64,000 bases of DNA, taken from assembly GCA_026936325.1 (NCBI GenBank), contig JAPTHN010000150.1, positions 1 through 64,000 on the forward strand. The letters are read 5' to 3'. Under the pieces are notes generated by a model that saw nothing but the letters and a program-made list of their open reading frames with translations, was not told the origin of the DNA and did not search any database. A program made the translations under genes and the position numbers. Of this stretch, positions 20,961-31,186 are shown one piece after another (position 1 is the stretch's first letter; each line of letters opens with the position of its first letter). The DNA comes from Platynereis dumerilii. Its lineage: Eukaryota > Annelida > Polychaeta > Phyllodocida > Nereididae.

Positions 20961-23900
20961 CCTCAGTACAAAATGTTGCTTTTAATGAATGTGAAATTTA
21001 TAGGACTAATGAAAATGAATTTTATGTTGGTTTTAATGAATGTCATTGTTTTGAATATGATACAAATGGACATTTTGGGTTAAATTGCGTGATGAATAGT
21101 GTGAATGACAAAATTAATGATAGTGCTTGTGATGAAACTGACTCTGGTGCTGAAAATCGAAATGATGTTGCTGTGTGTGATACAAACAATTTTGGTGCTT
21201 GTGATGAAAATAACTCTGGTGCTATTGATAGAAGCTTAGATCTTAACCAAAACATGAATACTGTAGCCATTAGTGAAATATCAACTGTTAATGATTATGA
21301 TAGTGTACTAAGTGTCATTGAATGTGATAGCATTGATTATGATTTGCTAGATAATGAGGTTGATACCTGTATAAATGATGATCATGTTGGCATTACTGCT
21401 AATGAGGTAAATAATGATTTAACAAGTGCATGTCAAAATCCTTACGAAGGTGTAGAAGCCATTCGACGCTCAAATCCAAATAACATAATTATCGGGCATT
21501 TGAATATTAATAGCATGTATCCAAAATTCCAGGAAATAACTGAACTCCTTAACTATTGTAAATTTGAAATAATGGTTCTAAGTGAAACTAAACTTGACGA
21601 CTCCCACCAAAGCTCAGCATTTGAAATTAAAAACTATTCTATGTATAGGCAGGATAAAAGATCAAATAGTGGTGGCCTCTTAACTTATGTTTCTAAAAGC
21701 ATCCCGTCAACTATAGGACCCATAAATAAATGTACTGATGAATTTGAATGTATGACTATTGAGATAACATGCAATGGAACAAAAATCATTGTGGTATGCG
21801 TTTATAAAAATCCTAAAATGAACTCACAAGATTTCAAAATTTGTTTTGAGGAAATATGTGAAAAAATTCTTGATAAGTGTGATCATATCATAATAATTGG
21901 TGATTTAAACTTCAATATGTTCCAAAATAATACACTCTCCATGATATGTCCCTCGTTTAACCTCACAAACATCATAAATGAACCCACCTGTTTCAAGTCT
22001 AATCAACCAACACTTATTGATGTCTTGTTAGTTAGCAAGCGTAGAAAATTCCTAAAAGGCTTTTCAGTAGACACAGGAATTAGCGATTTTCATAATCTTA
22101 TAGGAGGTGTACTTAGACAACACACACCTGCTCCACCGAGCAAAGTGATCTCTTATCGAAAACTCAGGAAGATAAATTATGACTTAGTCAATCTTGACCT
22201 GGCTTCCGCAAACATAGAAACTATGATCCTAAATGAATCAAACGTGAACATTGCCCTTAATATACTTCAAGATACTCTAGTTAGTATACTAGATAAACAT
22301 GCTCCTAAAAAGAAAAAGATTGTAAAACTAAGTGACTTTCCCTGTATGTCAAAAAAATTAAGAAAAGCAATCTTAACTCGCAATCAGTTTAGAAATAAAT
22401 TTTTTAAAGATAGAAGCTCGCAGCACCTTGCACTTTACAGGAAGCATAGGAACATCGTAACAATAATAAAACGTATGGAAATAAGAAATTATTTTGAAGA
22501 AAAATGCAAAAATGGTACAAAGAATAAAGACTTCTGGAAGGCAATTAAACCTATTTTCTCAAAGAGCAAAACTAAACCTGACAGAATACCCCTCAAAGAA
22601 GGGGGTGAAATTATAACTGAGACCAAAAGCGTGTGTAATATCTTCAATAACTTCTTTAGGGAAATAGGCTCTAACATTGGGCCACAAGAAAATAATTCAA
22701 AAGATATTGAGGAAATAATACGAGATTACCAATCTCACCCAAGTGTAAATATCATTCTGAATGACATTAACAATAACGAAACTAACTTTGACTTTGAACC
22801 TATAACAGAACCTACAGTTAGTAAAATCATAAAATCGCTATCTAGTAAAAAGGCATCTGGTTTTGACGAAATCCCCATTAGTTTTATAAAAAAGACTGGT
22901 ATGATTCTTTCTAAACCCATAACGCATGTAGCTAACTTATGCCTACAACAACAAACTTTTCCAGAAAATTTAAAAAGAGCCAACATCACACCTTTGTATA
23001 AAAAAAAGGACAAGCTCGATAAAGATAACTACAGGTCAATCAACTTACTTACAGCATTGTCTAAAATTTTGGAAAAAGTAATATCTAATCAAATATATAA
23101 ATTTATTGAACCAAAGCTTCACAAATACTTATCAGGATTTAGGAAAGGATATGGATGTCAAGACATCCTTATCAGAATGACTGAAGATTGGCGCCAAGCA
23201 ATTGACAACAGACAAAAAGTAGGAATCATAGCTATTGACTTATCCAAAGCATTTGATTGTATGTCTCATGGGTTACTTCTTGCAAAACTCAATGCCTATG
23301 GCTTCAGTATAAATGCTTGTACGTTATTGAAATCTTATCTTGTTGAAAGAAAACAAAGGGTCAAAATTGGTGACACATTCTCAGAATGGCTATCAAATAT
23401 AAAAGGTGTCCCCCAAGGTTCTATTCTAGGCCCACTCCTGTTTAATATTTTTATTAATGATTTTTTGTTTTTTAGCATGAACTCAAAAATTTATAACTAT
23501 GCTGATGACAATACATTATGTTATATTAGCCAAGATTCTGATGAAATTAAAGTAAAACTGGAAGAAGATTGTGTAAAAGCAGTAGAATGGTTTCGTTGTA
23601 ACAATATGAAAGCCAACGCGGATAAGTTTCAACTAATGATTTTAAATGAAGATTCAGATAACTTCCAATTACAAATCAATGATAATCTGATTAAATCACA
23701 ATTAAGTGTTAATATACTTGGTCTCGAAATTGATAATAAACTAAATTTCAATCTACAAATTGAAACTTTATGTAAACAGGCAGGTAAGCAAATAAATGCA
23801 CTCAAGAGGATAAATCATTACCTTGACAAAAAATGTAAGACTGTACTTTATAACAGTTATATTAGCAGCAATTTCAACTATTGCCCATTAGTATGGTTAT

Positions 23901-24331
23901 TCTCTGGTAAAACCAGTCTTGAAAAGTTAGAAAAAACCAACAAAAGGGCCTTACGTTTTATTGCAAATGACCAAAACGCATCTTATGAAGAATTATGTCG
24001 CATTGAGGAGCAACTTAGTATTAAAAAAAGATGCATTAAATCAGTTGCTATCCAAATGTTCAAAATAAAAAAGCAGACCTCCCCTTCTTATGTTACTGAG
24101 CTGTTCAACCAGCGCACCCTACACTATGATGTTAGGGATAATGATCAATTTGAACTTCCAAAATTTAATACAGTAACATATGGTAAGAAAAGCATTAAAT
24201 ACTATGGCTCGAAACTGTGGAATCAAATGCCCATAGAAACCAAACAAAGTAACTCAATAAAATCATTTAAACGTGCAGTCACTAACTGGCTGAACAACAT
24301 AAATAACTTACAATTAATTGAGTTTATATAG
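20948..24331 (+). CDS. LINE ORF2: AP endonuclease and reverse transcriptase
   Basis: Up to 1127 residues (1079 if ATG 21092 is used). Residues about 1-175 are an Asn/Asp-rich leader without recognisable domain. The endonuclease/exonuclease/phosphatase fold spans about 180-385: GHLNINS, LSETKLDD, GGLLTYVSK, IIIGDLNFN, and GISDFHN (the SDFH form common in this LINE group). The reverse transcriptase spans about 600-900: DNYRSINLLTALSKILEK, LSGFRKGYG, IDLSKAFDC (motif A), KGVPQGSILGPLLFNIFIND (motif B) and NYADDNTL (catalytic YADD). The C-terminal domain ends NYCPLVWLFSGK ... KYYGSKLWNQMP. It nicks target DNA and copies element RNA in the nucleus. All catalytic motifs look intact. Confidence 0.95.
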   Translation: MAGVTSVQNVAFNECEIYRTNENEFYVGFNECHCFEYDTNGHFGLNCVMNSVNDKINDSACDETDSGAENRNDVAVCDTNNFGACDENNSGAIDRSLDLNQNMNTVAISEISTVNDYDSVLSVIECDSIDYDLLDNEVDTCINDDHVGITANEVNNDLTSACQNPYEGVEAIRRSNPNNIIIGHLNINSMYPKFQEITELLNYCKFEIMVLSETKLDDSHQSSAFEIKNYSMYRQDKRSNSGGLLTYVSKSIPSTIGPINKCTDEFECMTIEITCNGTKIIVVCVYKNPKMNSQDFKICFEEICEKILDKCDHIIIIGDLNFNMFQNNTLSMICPSFNLTNIINEPTCFKSNQPTLIDVLLVSKRRKFLKGFSVDTGISDFHNLIGGVLRQHTPAPPSKVISYRKLRKINYDLVNLDLASANIETMILNESNVNIALNILQDTLVSILDKHAPKKKKIVKLSDFPCMSKKLRKAILTRNQFRNKFFKDRSSQHLALYRKHRNIVTIIKRMEIRNYFEEKCKNGTKNKDFWKAIKPIFSKSKTKPDRIPLKEGGEIITETKSVCNIFNNFFREIGSNIGPQENNSKDIEEIIRDYQSHPSVNIILNDINNNETNFDFEPITEPTVSKIIKSLSSKKASGFDEIPISFIKKTGMILSKPITHVANLCLQQQTFPENLKRANITPLYKKKDKLDKDNYRSINLLTALSKILEKVISNQIYKFIEPKLHKYLSGFRKGYGCQDILIRMTEDWRQAIDNRQKVGIIAIDLSKAFDCMSHGLLLAKLNAYGFSINACTLLKSYLVERKQRVKIGDTFSEWLSNIKGVPQGSILGPLLFNIFINDFLFFSMNSKIYNYADDNTLCYISQDSDEIKVKLEEDCVKAVEWFRCNNMKANADKFQLMILNEDSDNFQLQINDNLIKSQLSVNILGLEIDNKLNFNLQIETLCKQAGKQINALKRINHYLDKKCKTVLYNSYISSNFNYCPLVWLFSGKTSLEKLEKTNKRALRFIANDQNASYEELCRIEEQLSIKKRCIKSVAIQMFKIKKQTSPSYVTELFNQRTLHYDVRDNDQFELPKFNTVTYGKKSIKYYGSKLWNQMPIETKQSNSIKSFKRAVTNWLNNINNLQLIEFI

Positions 24332-24852
24332 CGACAAACTTATCACCTAAATTTTCAAAAAGCCCTCAAATCAGCAGTAATGCCTCCATAAGTTATATTA
24401 TGTTTCAAAGAATTTTAAATTGTTGCTTGGTAAAATAAGAGAAGCGATGACAAAGACATGATGTAAAAAATTTTTAGATTATTCCTACAGAAAACATAAA
24501 GGTATCCTCGGTCCTAGCTAGATGTTGATCCTGCTGTTCAACTTTGAACCAGATCAGTTCTAGCCTTGGACCGAGTGCTTTGTAATAATAAGAACGGCAC
24601 ACAAAATAAGCAATATGTGGAGCAAAAAAAAAAAAAGTAATTGGAAAAATGCACCAAAGTATGATTTAAGTTTGTATATATGTACATATTACTTTGTAGA
24701 TAGTTTCTTATTTGTTGTTTTATAATGTTAAATGTGTGTTTTTAAGTCGTACAGAAGCTTCATGCTTGGTTGTCCTTAATTTGTTATACACATTTTATTG
24801 ACTGTCCTGATTGATTACGACTATAAATAAAATTTTACTACTACTACTACTA
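24332..24852 (+). other. LINE 3' UTR and (TAC)n tail
   Basis: AT-rich, with AATAAA at 24826-24831 and about five and a half TAC units as tail (24836-24852). A simple-repeat tail instead of poly(A) is usual in CR1/L2/Rex relatives. Confidence 0.8.
24507..24575 (+). promoter_or_regulatory. 3' UTR hairpin, likely RT recognition structure
   Basis: CTCGGTCC (24507-24514) pairs perfectly with GGACCGAG (24568-24575). Inside, GTTGATC, GTTCAA and TTGAAC, GATCAG offer further pairing. LINE reverse transcriptases of several clades bind a 3' stem-loop of the template RNA, and this is the obvious candidate. Confidence 0.6.
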
Positions 24853-25105
24853 AATTTCAATATATCTATAATTGAAAATTAACTAAATATTTATATCAAC
24901 AATGGCCGTGTCACTGTCTGCTGTGGTTGAGCTCTGCGTGCATGTGTTGTCCCTTTGATGGCCAAACTAAGATGTCAAGAAGGTTTATAAAAAAACATTG
25001 CTTGAATCTCTGCACTGATTCATGTAAGTTGAATCATGTTAATTTCCCAATTCATAAGGCAATTTCTTTTGTGTTTGGTTATCTTTAGATGAAACGCTCG
25101 ACATT

Positions 25106-26060
25106 TCAAGAACTGTGATAAAGATGGGCACTTTGGAATGGCATCAAAGAACGCCCATGACTGTAATCTAATGGGCGGTTTGTCCTGGGATCTGCCAGCA
25201 TTGAAAGTTCATCAGCGTCGCTTGCTTTCTTAGAGTGTCTTTTGGCATGACCAACAACATTCGAAATGTTGTCATAATTTTCACCAATCTGTTCGAAACC
25301 AGGAATTGCACTAGACCGCTTCATGACAGTTTGTTCGTTCTTGTTCGATGTCATGTGCCTCGGATGACGCTTGATTGTACGAACTTGATGTTCCATGCAT
25401 AGATCGACTGGAATGTGAGAATCTATGTGGCCTTTAGTGCTAACACACAGTCCGTAAAATTCCTCATTTGCAACCTTCTCAGAAAGAACACAATAGATGA
25501 TTAGTAGTCTCAAAATCTCTGAAGCATACATTGAGAGATTGTTGTCTGCTTTGAATACAATCATAGCTAGCTTCAACAACCTTATTCCATAACTCATTTA
25601 ATATTTACTCAGTTTTTCATGTAGACAAAAAAAATCTGTGATGATATTTTCATTACCTTGTGATTGTTCTTAGGGCTTGTTGGCAAAACATAAGTATTGA
25701 CAATGTTGCTGAAACGAAGATTGTACCACTGTCTTCTCTCTGCCATTGGAGCTGAAGGCCAGTCAGGTGTGCATTTTTTGCGGGATTCATATTGATGTTT
25801 TCCATGCCGAAGTAGTCTAGAACTGCCTCAGCTTCGTATGCATTGGTGACAGAAATAGCGAAATCTTTGTTGGCATCGTAGTTATCTTTTTAACAGGAAT
25901 TTTAGCGTTGGATCGATTTATTCGGTCCTGCAGACTCATCATGGATCCTATGTCGCATCTGCTCTCCTTGTAGAGGTGCTTGTAGCAGATCCACACAAGG
26001 TCTTCTGATAGGGTCGGGCATGTTTCGACATTTGCGGGGCCCCCCATTAATTGTTGCATT
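25106..26060 (-). pseudogene. DUF6589-type gene fragment, copy A
   Basis: Minus strand, from 26060: LVWICYKHLYKESRCDIGSM, LQDRINRSNAKIPVKK; then YDANKDFAISVTNAYEAEAV and LDYFGMENINMNP (about 25880-25780); in the next frame PDWPSAPMAERRQWYNLRF and SNIVNTYVLPTSPKNNHK ending at a GTAATG donor (about 25658); then FKADNNLSMYASEILRLL, GLCVSTKG, IPVDLCMEHQVR and a C-terminal tail to 25106. The order and motifs (RINR-N, F-A--DF, W--V--IVdTYV, FKADN, IP-DL-mEH) fit DUF6589 proteins, large proteins of unknown function spread in invertebrates. A frame change in the middle points to a pseudogene or to an unrecognised intron. The 3' half is duplicated at 34229-34830. Confidence 0.65.
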
Positions 26061-26671
26061 TTTTTTTTTCATGTCAATGGTCTGGGGGAGGGGGGGCCTA
26101 GGCCCCCCTTGGATCCGCCACTACACCTTATTAAAACAGGCACTTAAGAATATATATCTGACTACAAGAAGATTAATAATTTTGTTGGGGTTGGGGTATT
26201 GTTGTAGGCATTAAGCTATGTAAATACCTTGAGAAGTATACATGTGGGGTTTACCCGGGACCAGGTGGGCATGTACATCAATTTCACCCTTGCCTTGGTG
26301 ACACTCTCCAGATCCCGTGCATTTTTTACCAGCGTACTGGACCTTTGATTGTAGTCTGTCCTGGCTTTTCCTGATCGTTCATTTTCTGTATCTATCCGTC
26401 CCGTTTGTGCGGTGTCGCTGCGCCGGTCCTGAAGTTCTTCGCATTGTATGGCGTTGCCATGACCTGAAATGTGTATTAATATATATATTCGAAGGATTCA
26501 ACTTTCAGTTGGAGCAGCTGTATGAATGGTCACTGTCCTCATAGTTATCCAAGGGATCAGCGTCATGACAGTATTAGATGGATGGACTTGAACATCATCT
26601 TCATCCACATCCAGGTTATATCAATGTCGTAGCTGTGTTTTCAGGGCACTTGGGCCTGCACTTGAAAAATG

Positions 26672-27209
26672 TCAGTTGTGTCTGGGAAGTCGGTGAATAG
26701 TAGGAGGAGTAACAGGACAAGTGCTCATACCGTGAAAAGTGGGAGGGGCATGATAAAAAGTAGGTTGGAGCAGCTTGGAAGGAAGTGATGGAGAAAGATC
26801 AGAAGTTGGCTGAAAGAATAGCTGAGAATGAACTGAGGGAGAATGAGGTTGTGCAGATCTAGTCATTGTAACATTCTGCACTTTGCTCCCCCAATGGATG
26901 TCCGAGTAATTGTGGGCCTCCTTTACGCTCATCCTAAATTCCCTGGCTTTTTCTCCAGCTGCCTCGGATACACCCATCTTTCCAGGGGATCCAATCTGTC
27001 GAGAGAATAAAATTTCATTACATTTTAATATTAGATTCAGTGTTGGATGAGGGAAACACAGGGCTGAGAATGAACAGATCAAGGGAAAGACAATGAATGA
27101 TGTGAATAGTATTTACATTAGATGACAGATGACTGCTGAATTTATGGATGTTTGAAGAAGTACAAAGATGGCTAACCACCCCCATGGCTTTTGGGGTTAC
27201 CGCGGACAC
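26672..27209 (-). pseudogene. Unrecognised coding remnant, copy A
   Basis: Minus strand reads IGSPGKMGVSEAAGEKAREF and MSVKEAHNYSDIHWGSKVQN, then a Pro/Ser-rich stretch. The same peptide is kept in copy B (35594-35866) with only a few replacements (for example VSEAAG to VCEAAG). I do not recognise the family. The exon border next to it, TGTCGAGAG, is not a clear splice site. Confidence 0.35.
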
Positions 27210-27499
27210 GCTGCCCGTCTCACAGTTGATAAGTTGGTTCCCATCAAAGTTGTAGTGACCTGAATGATTTAAGAAATATGTTTAAAATTTTTTCAGAGCT
27301 AGAATTCTTATGATCAAGGAGGATCGATTGGATGCATCCTCCTCCATATGCAATAACCTGCAGTTGAGTCACATTCTTGGGCAAGCTCATGCAAGGACAC
27401 AATTATAGGCTACAAGAGCGCAATGTGTTAAATTTCAGCATTCAGGGCCTGTGAATTTGAAATGTTTATCCACGAAGGTCAAATTCTTTGACAGGTCAA

Positions 27500-27900
27500 C
27501 GTGATCAATAATTCCTAAATAGCCCACTTTGGTGCTGAGGGGATGTAAAACATAAACTCGCTCTTTCTCCCATCCGTTGAATCAGATGATGAATGAAACA
27601 AAGGTTCAGAATAATTGACATGAAAAGGATGAAGTTCTGGGAATGAAGAGACAGATATGGGTGAGGATTGAGGGGATCTAGAAACAATTCTTAATGCATT
27701 GGGATAGGTCTCCCCATCTATTGAATCGGTTGATGAATGAGGCTAAGGTTCGGAATAGTCTACATGAAAATGAGGAATTTGAGAGGATGATGAGACAGAA
27801 ATGGGAGGGGATTCTGTGGAGATTGATCTCCCCGAGCCAAGTGTCCCTAAATAGCCCACTTTGGTGCTGAGGCGATGTAAAACACAAACTCCTTCCCCAG
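27500..27900 (+). repeat. Tandem repeat of the 18640 family within copy A
   Basis: GATGAATGA, GGATGAAGAGACAG and GGTCTCCCCATC words recur at about 140 bp spacing, as at 18640-19176. Several short minus-strand frames here are translations of the repeat. Confidence 0.75.
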
Positions 27901-28439
27901 TCAATGGAATGAAAAGATAAATGAGGTGAAGGTTTCTAAGATTTTTCAGGGCAACTGTGTTTCGTGGCAATGCCCTTTCATCTTACTTTCTTTTTTTTAA
28001 CTTCAAAAAATAAATGGGTTCAGACATAGTGAGAAAAGAAATTCTACATCGAGGGCAAATCTGCTTCTAAGTCTGAAAATAAAAAAGTATCCACAATCCT
28101 TGTTAGCCCAGGTTCATAAAGGGAGATATTAAATTGTAAATATTATGTGGATGAGAGTAGTTGTAATTCAGTTGTATAATGGTAATGCATTAGGGAATGA
28201 TGCCGATATTTCATGTGGTATTTGGATTACATCCCTAAGTAAATAGTAAATCAATCATGTCCATATGTTCATGTTCATCAGCGAAATGCGAAAATGTGCA
28301 CCCATACGCATGCAATCATATTTACGCTTTTATCAATTTTGTCACTGTCGGAGTCTTGTTTCTACGCACTTGGGTGTTTTCTCAATTTTCCTTTGCTTAC
28401 GTTTCGATTTTAACGGTTGGTCTGAAGGTCTTTTTGTAG

Positions 28440-28500
28440 ATTCTTTCTGAGTCGATGAGCTGATGGGGCGTAAAACGCAAACTCATTCACTCACTCACTT
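28440..28500 (+). mobile_element. 3' end of second SINE family, fragment
   Basis: GATGGGGCGTAAAACGCAAA followed by CTC-ATTCACTCACTCAC matches 38941-38998 and, in reverse, 61370-61440. A conserved terminal word plus an ACTC-type tail is a SINE-like 3' end. The promoter part is not seen in any of the three. Confidence 0.5.
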
Positions 28501-29125
28501 CTGAGTCGATGAAGTAGATGCACTAGGTTTGGAGGATGATGATTTCGTAGATTTTGTTGATGAGGTGGTTTGGTTGGGACTTCTTTAGAGGTGGATGAGA
28601 ATATTGGATGACACTGAAGTGTGGTTGTCATATTTTGAACGGCTTTGGTGAAGTTGTTGATTGCGGTGTTCTGGGCACCTCCCTCGTTTTTTGTTTTTTT
28701 TATTCTTTTTTTTTGTGTGTATGCAGTGACCTTAGTTCGAATATCAAAAATTCTTGTTATGTTTTTTAGGTAAGAAATGCTTCGTTCAATCAAGTCTCTT
28801 CCTGCAAAAGTCAACTGGATCTGGTCCCTTTGTAGACCTGTGGTCTTATTGGAGACAAAGTAAACTTTGTCCATGGCATGACATAGACGACTGTTGGTTG
28901 AGTTGATTGCAGCGATGCGACGATTCAGTCCACTCCAGCCTAATACATGCGGTAGGCCACTGATGACGATGGCAGTGTCTGATGACTAAGATCTTCCAGT
29001 TTTGTCAAGTTACCTGATGTTCTTTGTGATGGATGAGACGGATCGAGGGGATTCACGAACATCAATGTCTCCAACATGTACCAGGACAGCGCTTGGAGTA
29101 TGTGCGGGCAGATCGATGGTCTTCA
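28491..29125 (-). pseudogene. SGNH/GDSL hydrolase-like remnant
   Basis: Minus strand: PSAVLVHVGDIDVRESPRSV, then SSDTAIVISGLPHVLG, GLNRRIAAINSTNSRLCHAM, DKVYFVSNK, and DQIQLTFAGRDLIERSISYL. The order (HVG-nDv block, lVISGLP block, N-xLr-lc block, D-iHLt--G block) is that of SGNH domains found in retroelement ORF1s and related proteins. The usual HVGTND is HVGDID here and the D-x-x-H His is Gln, with stops between blocks, so it is dead. It is not the same sequence as the SGNH domain of the LINE at 19205. Confidence 0.55.
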
Positions 29126-29149
29126 CACCACGGGTGATCTGTTCTCATT

Positions 29150-29300
29150 TGACAGGGCAACAGTACAAGTAGCCATAATGCCCCTTGACGGTAATATTTC
29201 CATCTGCAATAGACAATGCAATCTTACATGCAGCTAACCCAGCCTCAAGCTCAGTTTGGCCCTCTGTGGTTGTTATTTTGCAATTCCAGAAAGTGCACAT
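29150..29300 (-). pseudogene. KDZ-type fragment C
   Basis: Minus strand TEGQTELEAGLAACKIALSI then ADGNITVKGHYGYLYCCPVK, near identical to fragment A on both sides of MITE 2. It is joined directly to the SGNH remnant at about 29145. It is present only in copy A of the duplication. Confidence 0.6.
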
Positions 29301-29330
29301 TAACAAAAACATAGCCTAGCACCAATGTTT

Positions 29331-29892
29331 ATTTAGGTCAACAGTTTATTTAGTAACTTCCTATCTGCTGAGATGTTAGCCAGTCACCAGGAGTGAATCG
29401 CTTTTTCCCATCTGACTTTCTCGCTGCCTTGAGGTCTTTTGGCCATTGCAACTTTGTCAAGTACTGCTTTACCACCGCACTGTACGGCTTGCCTTGCTTT
29501 GCTTTGTGCATTGCCTGGCTGTGCTTCTTTCCTCCACGGTGAGACACTCTCCTTTGTGCCCTTGCTGATCTTTAGGAGGGTACATTGCTTGATATCGTGG
29601 CCCAGGCTAAGGGCAGTCTTGAATGAATTAGATCTTTAAAGTCTTGTGCTTCTTTCCTCGTCTTACAGTTTCTTTCCTCCACTGTAAGACGATCTCCTTT
29701 CGTGCCCTTGTTGCTGTTACATTGCTTAATAAAGTGGCCTGGACTCAGGGCAGCCTTGAGAGAATGGGACTCCCGGCTCACTGACTGAATCGCTGTAATG
29801 ACGGTGTCAAAGTGACGAAGAACTAGGCTTCTGCAAAGGCCAATCTGTATGTCGAGAATTTCTGACCTTTTTTTTTTAAGGAGTCTCCCCAA
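29331..29892 (-). pseudogene. Unrecognised coding remnants, copy A
   Basis: Minus strand gives RSEILDIQIGLCRSLVLRHF and DTVITAIQSVSRESHSLKAA (29860-29740), then KQGKPYSAVVKQYLTKLQWP and RFTPGDWLTSQQIGSY ending TAA at 29350. Both look protein-like. Two near-repeat stretches (29540-29640 and 29640-29780) share CTTTCCTCCAC-GT and CCCTTG-GCTG words, so a local duplication is likely. Family unknown. Confidence 0.35.
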
Positions 29893-30199
29893 GAATCTTG
29901 ACTTTGCGTCTGATCAGATCAATGTCTTTGCTTCACTGTTCTTCTATGTCCCCTAATCCCGTTTCTGCTGTCAATTTTAGGAGCATTTACACATTCCAGG
30001 TCAGTGACATTTATCCAACTGATGTCTGGGATGCGTGGAAGCACCTGGGACTTGTTTATAAATAAGTCGCTGTTCTTCTATGGGGTGTTTTGTTTTTTAA
30101 ACAAAGCCTTTGAAGGCCATTGTTTTTCAGTCATTTTTACAAGGAATCTCCCCAGGAATCTGCATCTGATAGAGCATATACCCTTGCGTCTGTTCTCCT

Positions 30200-30960
30200 A
30201 TGTCCCCTAATCTCTCAAAGAAACTTCCCGTGCCTATTGAAAGCCGCCCTATATCATTAAATGTATTTACCTACCAATGACATCCATTTTCATTTCCTTC
30301 ATCTTTTCCTTAACCCTGCAAAAGAGTTCCCTTGCTTGTCCTTCTCTTATTGACTGGGAAGGCATACAGTGCACAGGCTGTGCATATGGTTTTACATTTC
30401 GCCTCTCTTCACCAACTTTGCTGTGTCCTCCTCCTGTCCTAATTAGCCTACCAAGTGCATAAATACAGGACTTTTAAAAAGCCCCAAACAGCCATCCATC
30501 TCTTCTCCAACCATAACCACCATAATGTAGGTAGCAGCTTGACGTCTCTTCTTAAACAGGTTGGTCAAGTGCTCCTTGTAGTCCCTTTTCTTGATGGTTT
30601 GCCATTTTCGAATACGATATCAGACATTAGGTCTCCAGCCTAAAAAAAGCCAATTTAAAAAATATCACTAAATTAATTTGTAGAGTGACTTTTATGTTCC
30701 AAGAAACCTTGAAAGTAACTTAAATACCTTTACAATCTACTGTGTTATACATCTTTAAAAGATATCAAAGTAATAATAATAACCATTCGGACTTTACCAC
30801 AAATAGATGCATGCGCATTGGGCTCTCCTTTCATGGCCTCTCTCAAATGCTCTCACTTTGGCACAGATTTTGCCCAAGATAGATCTTTGCCTGGTTTGAC
30901 CATTTATTTCAGCCAGGGCATGAACCTACAATAAGTAAAGCTCTTGAATCGGCTGCACAC
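30200..30960 (-). pseudogene. Unrecognised multi-exon-like coding remnant, copy A
   Basis: Minus strand reads IQELYLLLVHALAEINGQTR (about 30950-30890), then SDIVFENGKPSRK and HLTNLFKKRRQAATYIMVVM (30640-30520), running into a SINE fragment. Copy B keeps the same peptides (IQELHLLLVHALTEIYGQTR; INLFKKRSQAATHIMMVMVG). Retention of the protein sense in both copies suggests the duplicated segment once carried a gene. Confidence 0.4.
30420..30508 (+). mobile_element. SINE 3' fragment (ATCC-tail family), copy A
   Basis: CTGTCCTAATTAGCCTACCA, then GTGCATAAATACAGGA, and GCCCCAAACAGCCATCCATC match the 3' half of the complete SINE at 46771-46975. The same fragment is at 38300-38378 in copy B, so it inserted before the duplication. 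Confidence 0.75.
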
Positions 30961-31186
30961 ATTTCAATCAAACTTTCTATGGACAGTTGACATTTTGTAG
31001 ACAATCAGACTCTGGACAAGGAATATGTGCTCCTTCGGTATTTATTTTTTTAATTTTCTTTATCCAGCCTCCATATTTGAGGATATATATATATTTTCCT
31101 CACAGAACTAATAGAATTTGTCATTCAGTACTGCACAGGGTTTCCAATCCATGGAATAGGATGATGAATGAGGCAAAGGTTCAGAA

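Larger units (their letters stand above)
19177..24852 (+). mobile_element. Jockey/CR1-group LINE, both ORFs open
   Basis: A non-LTR retrotransposon with two open frames (19205-20929 and 20948-24331), a 520 bp 3' UTR with a hairpin, an AATAAA at 24826 and a (TAC)n tail at about 24836-24852. The left border is placed where the upstream tandem repeat stops matching (about 19176), leaving fewer than 30 bases before ORF1, so the 5' UTR is probably truncated. No clear target duplication is seen. The tandem repeat does not resume on the right. Absence of stops or frameshifts over 5.1 kb suggests a young copy. The motif style (HLNIN, SDFH, LSKAFD) fits the Jockey superfamily near CR1, Rex1 or Daphne; the exact clade needs a tree. 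Confidence 0.9.
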
